Below are positions 38,073 through 49,033 of a stretch of 64,000 nucleotides of DNA, piece after piece. The stretch lies in contig NC_134509.1 of assembly GCF_027942865.1 (NCBI RefSeq), positions 15,960,017 to 16,024,016 on the forward strand, read 5' to 3'. The notes under the pieces are model-generated. The model made no database searches, had not been told where the DNA came from, and worked only from the letters and a program-made list of their open reading frames with translations. Position numbers and translations under genes: made by a program. Origin of the DNA: Odontesthes bonariensis (taxonomy: Eukaryota > Chordata > Actinopteri > Atheriniformes > Atherinopsidae). The stretch's first letter is position 1, and the number at the start of each line of letters is the position of its first letter.

Positions 38073-38527
38073 TATAATTCATCACCGTTGGAGATATTTC
38101 TGAGGTCATGGTAGATAGATCAATTAATCAGGACTTGTTTCAAGGCTGAAACAAGTAATCATTAACAATTAACAATTATCCCGCTTTATGACATTTGAGA
38201 GCAGAGATTAGGCCTACTGTTGATTTACAACAATGTAAACATACTGTATATAATCCTGGATTATGAAACTAAAGCGAAAGATTGATAAAAAAAAAAACAA
38301 TTTGAAACGTATACTGCTCTCTGGTGGAACATGTATGTAATGATAATCGAGACAATATGTTCTTTTAAATTGTTAAAAATCTAATTTAGCTTTTAAAGGG
38401 AAGTTTGTATGAAATGACTTCCAGATACCGATTCTTGAGTATAACAGAACCGGACTGTTAACACACACATGCCAAGTGTGAAATTGATTTGATGGAAAGT
38501 CTTTATCAAGTCAAGAGAGTCATTTAA
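38073..38527. repeat. 455-bp direct repeat, copy 1
   Basis: Nearly identical to 42942-43396 at a constant offset of 4869 bp with no indels. I noticed only two substitutions (ATATGTTC/ATATATTC and TTGATTTGATGG/TTGATTGGATGG). Its right end falls exactly on the TTAA of the next MITE. Confidence 0.9.
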
Positions 38528-38961
38528 AGCAATACTTTGTAACATTTCTACCTTAAAATAACAGCTTGAAAAAAATTGTGCGGCTAGAATGAGTTTTAAT
38601 ATTACGATTGGCCTGTCTCCTATGCCCTTCGGGGGTCTGAGTTGGAAAAACTGCGCTATGTAACTTTGCTGGACCGGCCCGGGAGCTGAGCGGAAGTACT
38701 TCGACTTGCTTTCTGGCACACCTACCGCAAAAACAAATAGACCCTCTCACGCTCCCAGGTATAAGGCTAAGCTAGCGCAACATTGTCAGTATGATCATCA
38801 TGGCAGAGGCACCGAAGAAACAGAAGAAGTTGACTGATGAAGCAAGGAAGAGAAAGAGAGAGGCCGACAAAGCAAGAGACCGAACTAGAGTTGCTCTCGG
38901 AACAGCCTGTAGGGGGAGCTCCATAATGGGCTTTTTGAGGAGTTACATTGTATTGCTTTAA
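38524..38961 (+). mobile_element. Complete TTAA MITE with remnant coding start
   Basis: The ends are TTAAAGCAATACTTTGTAAC and, inverted, TTAAAGCAATACAATGTAAC. Inside, at about 38802, is ATGGCAGAGGCACCGAAGAA, which encodes MAEAPKKQKKLTDEARKRKR, a start seen in larger fish elements of this kind. The body is a deletion derivative. Its right TTAA is shared with the next element. Confidence 0.75.
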
Positions 38962-39530
38962 AGGGACACTATGTAATAAATTAAGTCATTTATTAGCTCA
39001 AATCAACATATTCATTCATAAGTTAGTCCTCATTGGTGTAAAATGATCTCTGTCAAAAATCTCACTTATCCTCCTGAGTGAAGAATAACTAGTCTGTATC
39101 TACATAGAGCAGGTAAGCTCTATGGAGGCTGCCATGTCCTTCCGGTCTATGAAAAATGACGAAGTGCCGAGAGGGACATAAAGCACTTCGAATCGCGATT
39201 TCCCCACCAGGCCTACAAGCAGAAATGACGTCATTGTGACGTCATTTCCGCCAAATGGCTTATTACAGCCGCTAATGCTAAATAGATTTTATTCCTTGGC
39301 ACATATGTCTTTGTGTTCATTAGCTTTCTTTTTGTAAGTGCATCATCTTCTTTTTATTATTATTCCTATGCTCCCCCTGGATATCTTCTTTTTGGCGTTA
39401 TGCTCACATTTGTAAACTGTTATTTTGTTGGGCTCGGGCACACGCGTTGCATTCTGGGATATGGTCGCCATATTGGAGGCACAATCTCGTAAACAAACCC
39501 TGAGGCAAGACAGAGATCAAGGAACAAACA

Positions 39531-39785
39531 GTGAGAGAAAAGCGAGAGAAAAGCATGTTAAAATCGAAGAAAGGATGTGGGATATACCGGGATACATTAC
39601 AGAAGGAAGCCAGAGATCGGTACATACAGAAGATTGGCGTTATAAACGGACTGGACCCTTATGAAATACCGAGCAAGGAATGGATTGTCGACGAAGATTT
39701 ACTGCCTAAATTCACCCTTTCGGACATAATTGCGTATGTAGTATGTGGTGTCAGTGCTTATACTTTGCAACAGTTTCAATTATAA
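39531..39785 (+). pseudogene. Transposon-encoded protein, N-terminal remnant
   Basis: The frame encodes RDTLQKEARDRYIQKIGVIN, then GLDPYEIPSKEWIVDEDLLP and TLSDIIAYVVCGVSAYTLQQ, and stops. The likely start is the ATG at 39555. This looks like the N-terminus of large uncharacterised proteins that accompany fish transposons. The remainder of that protein is absent, so the central part of the element has been lost. A plus AATAAA follows at 39823. Confidence 0.5.
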
Positions 39786-39882
39786 TGACACTTTACACTT
39801 TTGTCATGTTACTCTACTTGTAAATAAATAATGAAACACACACACTTGGCTGTATCTCAAAGCATATTTATTTCAGACGACT

Positions 39883-40492
39883 TCAACTTTGCACAACACT
39901 CCTGCTCATGGTGGTCAGAGTACAACATACAGACACAATCTTGTCAAAGAATGTTTTGTCTTCACCTTCGCATGGCAAAACTATGTTGATGGGTACTTTA
40001 GCTGACAAAAAGGTGTATTGTTTCTGACAGTTCCAATCGCCCTTTTCATGTGAATTTGGAGATGGGCAATTTTCCTTGTATTTTCCACATTAAATTAAGA
40101 TTAAGATCAGATTTATTGTCATGTATACATGCATACACACGAAATTTGTCCTCCGCTTTTAACCCATTGAGACGTCCCTTGCTTCCAACTGACAGTGTCC
40201 TCTTGTGAAGGCGGGGATCTTTACCTCAGCACACAAAAGTCTGTAACTTACCAGAATGAAAATGCAGAGAACACACTCTCATCGACACCGGGATTGAGTG
40301 GAAAGTTATGCTTGGTTGTCTTACAGCAGCGATCCATGCTAGTTGACGACGCTTTGTTATCTCGGACACTTGGTCTCCGTGGGTGCGCCTCCAAGCAGGA
40401 AACCGGTAAAAAGATAAACCATTTACGATTTCCCCCCCATTCCTGTCACGGCTTACGCTATTGCACCCCACGACACAGCAACGTGCGACCAT
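39883..40492 (-). pseudogene. THAP-domain transposase gene with internal deletion
   Basis: The first exon (40492-40252, 80 aa plus one base, donor CTG|GTAAGT) begins MVARCCVVGCNSVSRDRNGG and includes GLSFYRFP, RRQLAWIAAVR and MRVCSLHFHSG. This is the C2CH spacing and conserved Trp and Pro of a THAP zinc finger. The last exon (about 40077-39883) ends with VCCTLTTMSRSVVQS and a stop, just before AATAAA. Exons for a catalytic domain are missing between them, so the gene cannot make a full transposase. A THAP-only product is possible. Confidence 0.65.
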
Positions 40493-41590
40493 AGTGGCAA
40501 AGACAATAAGTAAAATAGATAAACCAACGAAGAAAGTTCCGAGACCAGGCGGGAGTACGTCTGCGCGCAGTGGAAAACAATGTAAACAAAACAGTTCTGA
40601 GCCTCCAGTATGGCCGCCGCTCACGTAGTGACGTCACGTGCCCGAGCCCTATTTACTAATAAAGTTTAAAAAAAAAAAAAAAATGCTAAATAGATTTTAT
40701 CTCGTAAATGATCCCACTAATAATGCATTGATTGTTACCAAACTTCTGCCGTAGTACACATAGGCTCTTAACTCACAAAACGAGGCATTAGAAAGTTTGT
40801 AAGTTTACCGGGAGTTTATTTACCGCTGCTAATGCTCCTATTGCTAACGCAGGCTAATGCTAACGCTGCGTCGACGTCACTTCCGGTAACTCCCGGAATA
40901 TGACTAATTGCATTGCTTGCACACCAAAGGAGATGTTATGTTATCTGACATGTTATCTGTCATCTGTATTCATAGTGTTGTTGTATGTGTGTTATATAAT
41001 CCTTTGTACTGTGTGTCTTGATTTCTTTTTGTTTGTATGGACCTTGAGTCTGAAGCTATAGCTTCTTGAATCTTGACACATTCCGCTTGCCGTAGTTCAA
41101 GAAGTTGCAGCGCACATTTGAAAACGTGAGGCGCTAGAGAGCAAATTCATTCAACCTTGCAAAATAAAATTGCACCACTAGATGGGGGAAGAAATTACAT
41201 AGTGTCCCTTTAATAGTGGGTCCATTAATCTTCTCTCTAACAGAAACTATTTTATTGGTGAAGAAGCTCATGAAATGATCCCCGCTGAGAGTTAAAGGAA
41301 TACACGGCACAACAGTGCTCAGACCCCTTGTCAGCTTGACTACAGTGCTGAAAAGAAACCTGGGATTGTTCTTATTCTCTATCAATGATGAATAATAAGC
41401 AGTTCTAGCTTAGCAAAGGGCTTTTTTCGTTGTTATAAGACTATATCTCCAGACTAATTGAGATTCCTCCAAGTTAGGGGAACTCCATTTTCTTTACATC
41501 TTCTTTTTGTAAACTGCTTCAGATTCTACTTTTAGCATCTGTGAATTAAACCAAGGAGCCCGCCTCTTCTGAGCAATTAACATCTTAAAT

Positions 41591-42941
41591 GAACAGCAGC
41601 TCAAAATAATTGATCATCATTAACTTAACCACACTTAACCATAACCATATACATGAAGGTCTATTTGTGACCTTTGCAACAGCCTGAATGAATGAGCCTA
41701 CAATCAGTGAGAAATAAATAAACCATTCATAAAACAGAACTCTGTAAATAATTTATTTCTATACACTAATCTTTGCATTATGATTATTAATGACATCCTG
41801 AATAAAAATTACTTATTTTTCATCATCTACACTATTTTTTTAAAAACATGTAACGTTGTTTTAATGGCACTTGATTTGTGGGGAAAAAAAGAACAGTAAA
41901 TTATCTTCTTCTGTAATGTCATTTTATCTTCTGCAGAATCGAATGTAAAACCACAAAATGAGGAGCTGTTGGTGTGACGAGGCTGATGACTAAGACTGAC
42001 ACTTCAGTGGGCAACAGTGTAATCTTATATTGGTGTCTTTTGAGAAAGCTTTGTGTGTCACACTCGGTTTCTATTAGATCCCTGAACAGAGTCTTACAGG
42101 CTGACCTCTGAACATATGTGTGTGTATGCTGTGTTATAGAATGTAGTGTTACAGTACATGCTTCAAGGCACAAAGAGGCACAAAGGAGTGGCCTACATTG
42201 TAAAAATAAGATCAATAAAGAAAGACCTGTTTCAACAAACTGCCACACGACAGTACCTCGTGCCTGACATCTTTCACTCCTCTTTGTTTGGATATAAAAA
42301 CACAAAGAAGTGCTTTTCTTTTTTTTAACTTCAAACTTGGGAACAGCTTCTGTTATTCTACCTCCGGTAAGTCTTAAAACCTCAGACCTGTTAAAAACTA
42401 GGTCAGAAACAAAAAGGTGCGCTGGTAGGATTAGGGCGAGCTTTTAAATTACTGTGCCAGTATGAGACGTGTGACTCACTATAGTCAGGGATCAAAGGTT
42501 GGAGCTATATAAACTATTACATACAGCAGCAAGAAAAGTGTGTTAAAAACAGGCCATCAATGTTTGACCATAATCAAATGAAACAGTGAAACATTTATTT
42601 CAAACAGACATGAAAATCAGTCAAAAGATCATGTTTATTCACACTACAGTTCTCCTAAACATTTGTCTTGTTATCATAAGATTGCTTATATAGGATTTCA
42701 CACTTAGGTGACTCCATGCTACAAACTAAAAACTGATTTCGATTTTGAGTGCAGAGGGTTTGTACCATGAAAAAAATGAAGGATTTATTGATTTATTCAT
42801 AAAGTTTGCAAAATGTTTCCAAGAAGTCGTGCGCCTTCTCTTCCTTCTTTGATTTCATCACTGTTTAATTCATGTGAGCCCATCCTTCAGTTTCAGCTTG
42901 TCTCTAACACTGTGATACCACTGCACATTTCTGAACTTCGC
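41591..42941. other. smim31 upstream intronic/intergenic DNA, nothing supported
   Basis: AT-rich sequence with short open frames on both strands (for example 41919-42305 minus). None shows a domain, splice structure or codon bias I would trust. Confidence 0.4.
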
Positions 42942-43396
42942 TATAATTCATCACCGTTGGAGATATTTCTGAGGTCATGGTAGATAGATCAATTAATCAG
43001 GACTTGTTTCAAGGCTGAAACAAGTAATCATTAACAATTAACAATTATCCCGCTTTATGACATTTGAGAGCAGAGATTAGGCCTACTGTTGATTTACAAC
43101 AATGTAAACATACTGTATATAATCCTGGATTATGAAACTAAAGCGAAAGATTGATAAAAAAAAAAACAATTTGAAACGTATACTGCTCTCTGGTGGAACA
43201 TGTATGTAATGATAATCGAGACAATATATTCTTTTAAATTGTTAAAAATCTAATTTAGCTTTTAAAGGGAAGTTTGTATGAAATGACTTCCAGATACCGA
43301 TTCTTGAGTATAACAGAACCGGACTGTTAACACACACATGCCAAGTGTGAAATTGATTGGATGGAAAGTCTTTATCAAGTCAAGAGAGTCATTTAA
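42942..43396. repeat. 455-bp direct repeat, copy 2
   Basis: Partner of 38073-38527. It also ends in TTAA. Here the TTAA is followed by TGTGCCTTGATATGAC and ATTTGGGTACTATATAAACA, which looks like the 3' tail of a fish LINE in plus orientation. Confidence 0.9.
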
Positions 43397-43691
43397 TGTG
43401 CCTTGATATGACTTTTGTTGCAATTTGGGTACTATATAAACAAATTAAACTGAGACAAATTCTAATAAATGTGTTTTGAACACATCATAGACAAAAAATA
43501 AAAATGAAGTGTTCATGTTCCAACAGTATCTTATATCTTGTATATCCTGTATTTGCAGATGTAAAATATCTTTTTTGTGAGGTGGTGAAAAGATAACGTT
43601 TTGCAATTTGTTAGCAAATTGTCATTTCTGGATCTTAATGTGGGGATGTTACACTCTTTACCTGCATGCTTTGTGTTGGATAGTTGTGTAG

Positions 43692-43975
43692 ATGGAAGTG
43701 CCATTCAATGGCTTTGAGCTGACCTTCATCATCATAGCCTTCGTCATCTTCTCCCTCTTCAGTCTGGCCTCAGTCTGCATTCAGCCACAAGATGCCCAGC
43801 CAGGTACAGTAAACCGTCATCCTCTGTTTCCAGACATGCAGCGACATATGTCTGCATCTCTAATGCAGCTTGTGTTTTTACTCTTTTAGAGGAAGCTGAT
43901 TATGACGTCATGAAGTCACGACCATCAAACAGGAAGCAGAGAGTGATCAACAAACAAGCCAGACAGAAAACATAA
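43692..43975 (+). CDS. smim31: Small integral membrane protein 31 homologue
   Basis: Two coding exons, 43692-43803 and 43890-43975, split in phase 1 by an 86-bp intron (CAG|GTACAG to CTTTTAG). The product is 65 aa (human about 71). MEVPFNGFELTFIIIAFVIF followed by SLFSLAS is a single hydrophobic helix that matches human SMIM31 closely (MELPF...AFVIFSLFTLAS). A short acidic hinge EEADYD and a basic tail NRKQRVINKQARQKT follow. The ATG stands right after a GTGTAG acceptor, so a 5' non-coding exon is expected upstream. Cellular function is unknown. It lies between marchf1 and apela, as in human. Poly(A) signals are at 44154 and 44161. Confidence 0.9.
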
Positions 43976-44153
43976 AGGCAGAAATCTGTTATCAGCTGGG
44001 TGAACTGAGATCTAAACTGCTTCTCATACTGTTCCTCTACACAGTCTTGAGGCAATATCAATAACATTTGGTTTACTCGATAAAATCAAGGTTAACTTAA
44101 CCCCAATCAACAATTAGGTATTCTCATTGTGGAGCATGTTCTTTAGTCTGGTG

Positions 44154-44166
44154 AATAAAGAATAAA
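44154..44166 (+). terminator. smim31 poly(A) signals (two AATAAA)
   Basis: AATAAAG and AATAAAT stand in tandem about 180 nt after the smim31 stop. Confidence 0.6.
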
Positions 44167-44629
44167 TCAGTGAATAAATGGACAAGAAAACTAAAAGTTG
44201 TTGTCAATCAACTTTGGATAGCAGTTTGTCAGGAATTAACCCTTAACAAAGTTAAGCTGTGGAAGAACATGTAAATCTGTGAACAAGTTAATCCGTTTAG
44301 GAATTTAAGAGTGTTTTGATTGTTCATTAATTAATTCAAAGTGAAGTTAATTTTCTCATTTCTTTTACTTGTTTTCCAATATTTCTTGACTACCTCCTCT
44401 GATCTCGTTGACCTTCTGACTCAAGATGTTGTGCCACCACAAATTCCCTTTCAAGGATAATGAAAATTTTGCTCATTAGCTCCATCTACAGTTATAATAA
44501 CATATCACCTCAACTGAAAAGAACCCTAACTGATGGATAGCTTTAAATAAGGTAAAGTGAAGCTCAAATTGTGGCAGAAACTTCACTATTGTCAGTGTAT
44601 AGTTCTGTTATTAGCAAGTGACTGTTTGG

Positions 44630-44899
44630 TCAAGAACTAGAGAGATCCGTACGCTGATCTTCTTCAAAACAATCAAACCACACCCTGCCCGGAGAAGCCG
44701 CTGTGTCTGAGTTGGGGTTTAACAATCTAAGTAACTTTTGCCCCTGAAGTCCTTGTGGGGCATCATCCCGGAGGTTAGAGGCCGCTCCCTGTTGAGTTTG
44801 CCCCTCGACCTCTGAGCCTTCCGTCACTCCTCTGCAGTCAGCCGTCTGGCTGTTGACAGAGAGGAGGAGAAGCTGTGGAATAAAGACAAAGTTAATCAA
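44630..44899 (-). CDS. Candidate small secreted protein (hypothetical)
   Basis: An 89-codon frame starts MINFVFIPQLLLLSVNSQTA, which resembles a signal peptide with cleavage before DC. The remainder is hydrophilic and contains two cysteines, GLQGQKLLRLLNPNSD and GRVWFDCFEEDQRTDL. An excellent acceptor (TTTATTCCACAG) ends at 44874 inside the frame. If it is used, the frame would start in an upstream exon and this would be its second exon. I recognise no family. It lies antisense, 0.65 kb past the smim31 stop. It may be real, or a chance open frame. Confidence 0.35.
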   Translation of the reverse strand: MINFVFIPQLLLLSVNSQTADCRGVTEGSEVEGQTQQGAASNLRDDAPQGLQGQKLLRLLNPNSDTAASPGRVWFDCFEEDQRTDLSSS

Positions 44900-46124
44900 C
44901 TGTTAGATTTGAACGTTTTAAAGAAATTGAAGGGAAAAAAGGTCTGACTAATGGTCCAATTAACGTGTATATATTGGGCGTACACAGCGGTGTATAAGTG
45001 TCCTTTGGGTTCTGCATTGGACAATTAGAGATAAAGGGTATTTAGAGTAATTAAGGTCTGGCTGGCTGATTAACACTGACGACTACATGGTGTATGACAA
45101 CAGACGTGCTATCAATCTAACGATGGAAAACGAACTGACCCATCAGATCACAATCAACGCTTGCACACATACATACGCACACACAGTGACTGCAGGACTA
45201 CACCCAAAAGCATTCAGACTCCATGACACAATTGTATCACTTGATAGTCACTCTGCCAACTAACTTCTCCTCTCTGTCAACCTGAATGAGTGTTTGAAAG
45301 TAAAAATGACTGTAAGTAAAACTTAAAAAGGTTAAGATAGTCACAACTTCCGAAATATATATATATAGACGGACAGGGCACAAAGGGTTGCAATCATTTT
45401 TTAAACGCATCGTTAATGTGATCCCTGCTTTTTCTGTTAATTGATGTAGGTTTGTCACTACAATGATAGAGAATGGTTAAAAATTAGGAGTCTGATCCCA
45501 GGTACAAACAAAAAAAAAATGGAACTGTGCAGGAAGCAGTGGTTAAAAGCTCATATCAGAGACTAGTAGAGGATAATGAAACGAATGCGGGGAAAGGCTA
45601 CAGCTGAGCTAACTTTTCATAGAGAAGAATATGCATTTATTTCTAAGTGAATAGTGTTTCAAAGAGGATAAAATGTCTGTTTGTTCACACAAATAAAAAA
45701 GTCAACACTGTGCTGACAAGTATTGTGGCCCTACTGCTAATATTTATTTCAGATGATTGTATCATTCTTCTAGTAAGGTCCAAAATATTTAGAGAACATA
45801 TCCCAAGGGATCGAAGTGTATTCCTTGGAATAGAACAGATCAGGTCCTGAGGTTTGTGGTTGACAATGCCTCTATGTCACTTATGTACACAGATATCTGC
45901 ATTAGTTAAGTGCACATGCAGTAATGCTCACTTGGGTGGAAAAATAACATTTTATGAGGCACTGTTGCTCTTAACGAGTTTTATCAGAGAGGAAGTTCCT
46001 TATCTGTGGAACCTGGTCAGGAGATGATGGGAGAGGAAGAAGAAGCAGGTGAAAATTCAGGAGGGAAGCAGAGGTTGAAGTTTCCATTATAGTAATAAAG
46101 ATGAAGCTCATGAATGCTGTTACA

Positions 46125-46146
46125 CCCCCCCCCCCCCCCCCCCCCC
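46125..46146. repeat. Poly(C) tract, 22 nt
   Basis: An uninterrupted run of C followed at once by nine A. Such runs are rare and easily mis-sequenced. Confidence 0.9.
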
Positions 46147-47727
46147 AAAAAAAAATCAATTTGAAATGTGAACAACATACTAAACAGGTTGAAAAGAAAT
46201 CAATCTTAAATGGTTCCTTACATAAAGTACGTTATTGATTTCATGTAACTATTCTCATTACTGCTGAGTTCAACTACATATTTAAGTGGGAGGGTCTTTG
46301 GGAAATTGTGTGCACTGATAGATGTTTGCATGGTTTATTCAAAAACTTTCCTGAAAGACTGTGTTTAAGGTTGCAACAGATGATTTTTTTTTTGCAACAA
46401 CTGCCTGCTTTTCCCTTAAATAACCTTTTACCTTCTCAACTGATCAAGGGTGAGATCTCTAAAACTTTAAAGTCGTGTTCGACAACCTGTCAAAACCCAA
46501 AGATATTCACTTTACCAAGATACCAAACAAAATACTGGTTATTTGAAAAGCTGGAACCACTCTTCAAATGTTTATCATGGAAAAAGTCATTTGAACAGAT
46601 TACTGTAGACTAAATCAATTAAAGGGCTAAAAGCTGTGACTCGAAAGATACAAAATAACCTCTTTTTGGCTACAGAAATTCAACTGACAATTCCTCAAAT
46701 ATAAAACAGTGCCTGAACATAAACAGCTGTACAAAAGTAGAGTGAAACTACCAAAACTTTGATTAATATCAGGAACAGTATTGGAGCGGCAGAAGAAGTG
46801 AGGCAAAATTTGACTACAAATCGCCGCAGACTTACGTATTTCATTACCAATACAGGCCTCTATGGACACAATGAACCGATAGCAAAGAGAAGTAGCTGGA
46901 GAGAACTTATCTGGAGCAATTTTGAGCATGTCCGAAACATTTAAGTAATTTATGAAGCAAGGACATCACCTGCAAACTGAGAGTGGGCTTTCTCTTTCAC
47001 ATCAACGTAAAGAGATAATCTTTAGAGTCTACAATGTTTAAATGATTAACAATTTTTATCATTTCAAGACCTTTGAAAGAGTGAAAAACAAGTCGGCTAC
47101 ATTGAAGATACAGGAAATGTCCACAGTCACGTATCCGAACCTAAATCGCACATACTAAAAGTTCTAGACTGAGTTTAGTATATTGGTTGCGGTCTAATAA
47201 GAGTTTAGCCTGTCTGTTTGAGTCTGTGTGCCCCTCTCATGGGGGAGTGTTTGAGAAGGCTGGGTAATCCTTGTAAAGATGTATAATCCCCAGGAAGAGC
47301 AAATATTACAACATGCTCTAATCAGTCACACAGAAAACCTGGTGGGAGAATTTGGCAGGACTCTCTTGCTTCTGTTATGAAGAGCAGACAAACTGAGAGA
47401 CACAGTGAAACAGAGGTCTGGCAGCAGATAGAAGGCAGAGAGTACCAGGTGGCTGTGAATGACAATTGAGACTGAATTAGCATATTCAAATTGGGAAAAT
47501 TAAAGTTTTTTAAAAGACAATAGCAGCTGATATGCTAAGAGCAGCTCGCCAAAGGAACAAACTACATACCTCAGCTGAGTGTTTGCGGCACGATGAATGT
47601 GTGTGCACCACAGTGTGTGCGCGTCTGTGCACTGGTCAAATCCACGAGGAATCTGCCGTTTCGAGCTGCATTTTTGCAAACACCATAAAGCAATAAAAGT
47701 GACATTTCAAAAGACGTAATGACACTG

Positions 47728-47730
<3 letters not shown>

Positions 47731-47783
<53 letters not shown>
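47731..47783. repeat. (CA)n microsatellite
   Basis: About 26 CA units. Confidence 0.95.
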
Positions 47784-47784
<1 letters not shown>

Positions 47785-48653
47785 ACGACAATAATGATGA
47801 TAATAAAAAGAAAAAACATGACCTTGGTGTTTTTTTGTCTGTTTTTTTAGGGCCAAAAGAGTTGATGGTCCAGATGCTTGTTCAAAGTCTCTGCGACTAT
47901 TTTGAGCTCTGTGGTCCATTAGTGTCCTGCTGCTTCTCTAATCCTCATTCACATGTAATGGCTGACATTTCATCTTAATGTGTTAATTCATTAGCTGGGT
48001 GTTGAATAGAGCATCTCAGTCCACAGAGACAACCATCGGCAGACACACTAATGAGTCCTCACATCACCGGCTAATGCCAAATGAAGTTGTTACCTGCTGC
48101 AGGCACATCCCCCTGGTATTCCACCAGCTGACAACATGGATGACATGCAGGGAAAGTTTTTATTTTTGAAAATAACAGTGCTGTTACAATGCAGACTCTC
48201 AGTGGAAAGATTTATATATATATATATACCTCCCTTTGAGCAACTTTTTTTTTCTCCACCAAAACTGATCCAGAATGAGCCAGGTTGCAGAGCAAACAAA
48301 AGTCAAATATACTACAAACTAAACTATAAAGACACTCACTGCCTCATAGTAACACAAGTTAAATAGTTCCAAATGTTTAGAGATTCAGCTCCCAGCACCA
48401 GCAAGAGGATCCAAACAAAGGCCAGTAAACTAGAACAGGGCACTCCACTCAATTTGGAGGGCTACATCAATGCTTCATCTTTACAGAAACTCAGAGTAAC
48501 TTAACTCTCCCAAAACAAAGGCAGCTCAAGGAGCGTAGACAGTAGACAGCATCCAAGACAGACGATCAGACTTCTTTGACTGGTCCAGTGCATCTCTGGA
48601 TTTCATGGATTTTCAGTGAGGGCTGCTGCCCCCTAAATGCTTGATGCAAATAG

Positions 48654-48677
48654 CCCCCCCCCCCCCCCCCCCCCCCC
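48654..48677. repeat. Poly(C) tract, 24 nt
   Basis: The second uninterrupted C run within 2.6 kb, 0.75 kb upstream of the apela start codon. Confidence 0.9.
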
Positions 48678-48999
48678 AACTCCTCCAAATGCCCCAGATG
48701 TGTGTCCTTGTCAGTGCGGGGGCAGGGGAGAACTGGAGGGATCTGGTTCACGAAGGACCTGCTTCTTAATACTATGCTGTGATGTTGTAGGTGATAAATC
48801 AACTCTACCTCCCTTTCCGCTCTCTTTGAATATATCAGTCACCATACACATACATGTACAAAATGCAGCACCAGAGTGTGCACACAAGGAGCAGTAAGGG
48901 TGCAGGGAGGGCACTTCCTGTCACTTGAATTACCCTCTACATGTGGGGTCAATATGTGCAATGCTTGATGTTGTGTGTGTGTGCTGGGGAGAGAAACAC

Positions 49000-49000
<1 letters not shown>

Positions 49001-49032
<32 letters not shown>
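49001..49032. repeat. (GT)16 upstream of the apela TATA box
   Basis: A pure GT run ending 57 bp before the TATA-like motif, with a further short GT run at 48973. Confidence 0.95.

Positions 49033-49033
<1 letters not shown>

Larger units (their letters stand above)
38958..41213. mobile_element. TTAA-target DNA transposon with THAP gene (Kolobok-like candidate)
   Basis: The ends are TTAAAGGGACACTATGTAAT on the left and the same read inverted on the right (ATTACATAGTGTCCCTTTAA). It holds two convergent gene remnants: a plus-strand frame at 39531-39785 and a minus-strand THAP gene (first exon 40492-40252, last exon about 40077-39883). Poly(A) signals for each stand 39 bp apart (39823-39828 plus; 39867-39872 minus). 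A TTAA target plus a THAP domain fits the Kolobok superfamily by general knowledge. Other THAP-carrying superfamilies remain possible. Confidence 0.65.
36115..41590 (-). mobile_element. L2-like LINE split into three pieces by later insertions
   Basis: Minus-strand pieces read in order: about 41590-41214 (NNPRFLFSTVVKLT, FMSFFTNKIVSVREKI), 37928-37507 (IPTRLFKEIF, VAVIKPLLKK, NYRPISNLPFMSKVLDKI, HHSTEAALVKVT) and about 36204-36115 (SNSGLVSVLVLLDLSAVFDT). Together they follow the standard L2-type reverse transcriptase order, so they are one copy. Frames are broken and the element is dead. The interruptions at 36205-37506 and 37929-41213 are separate mobile elements listed below. Clade assignment (L2/Maui type) is by motif resemblance. 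Confidence 0.75.
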
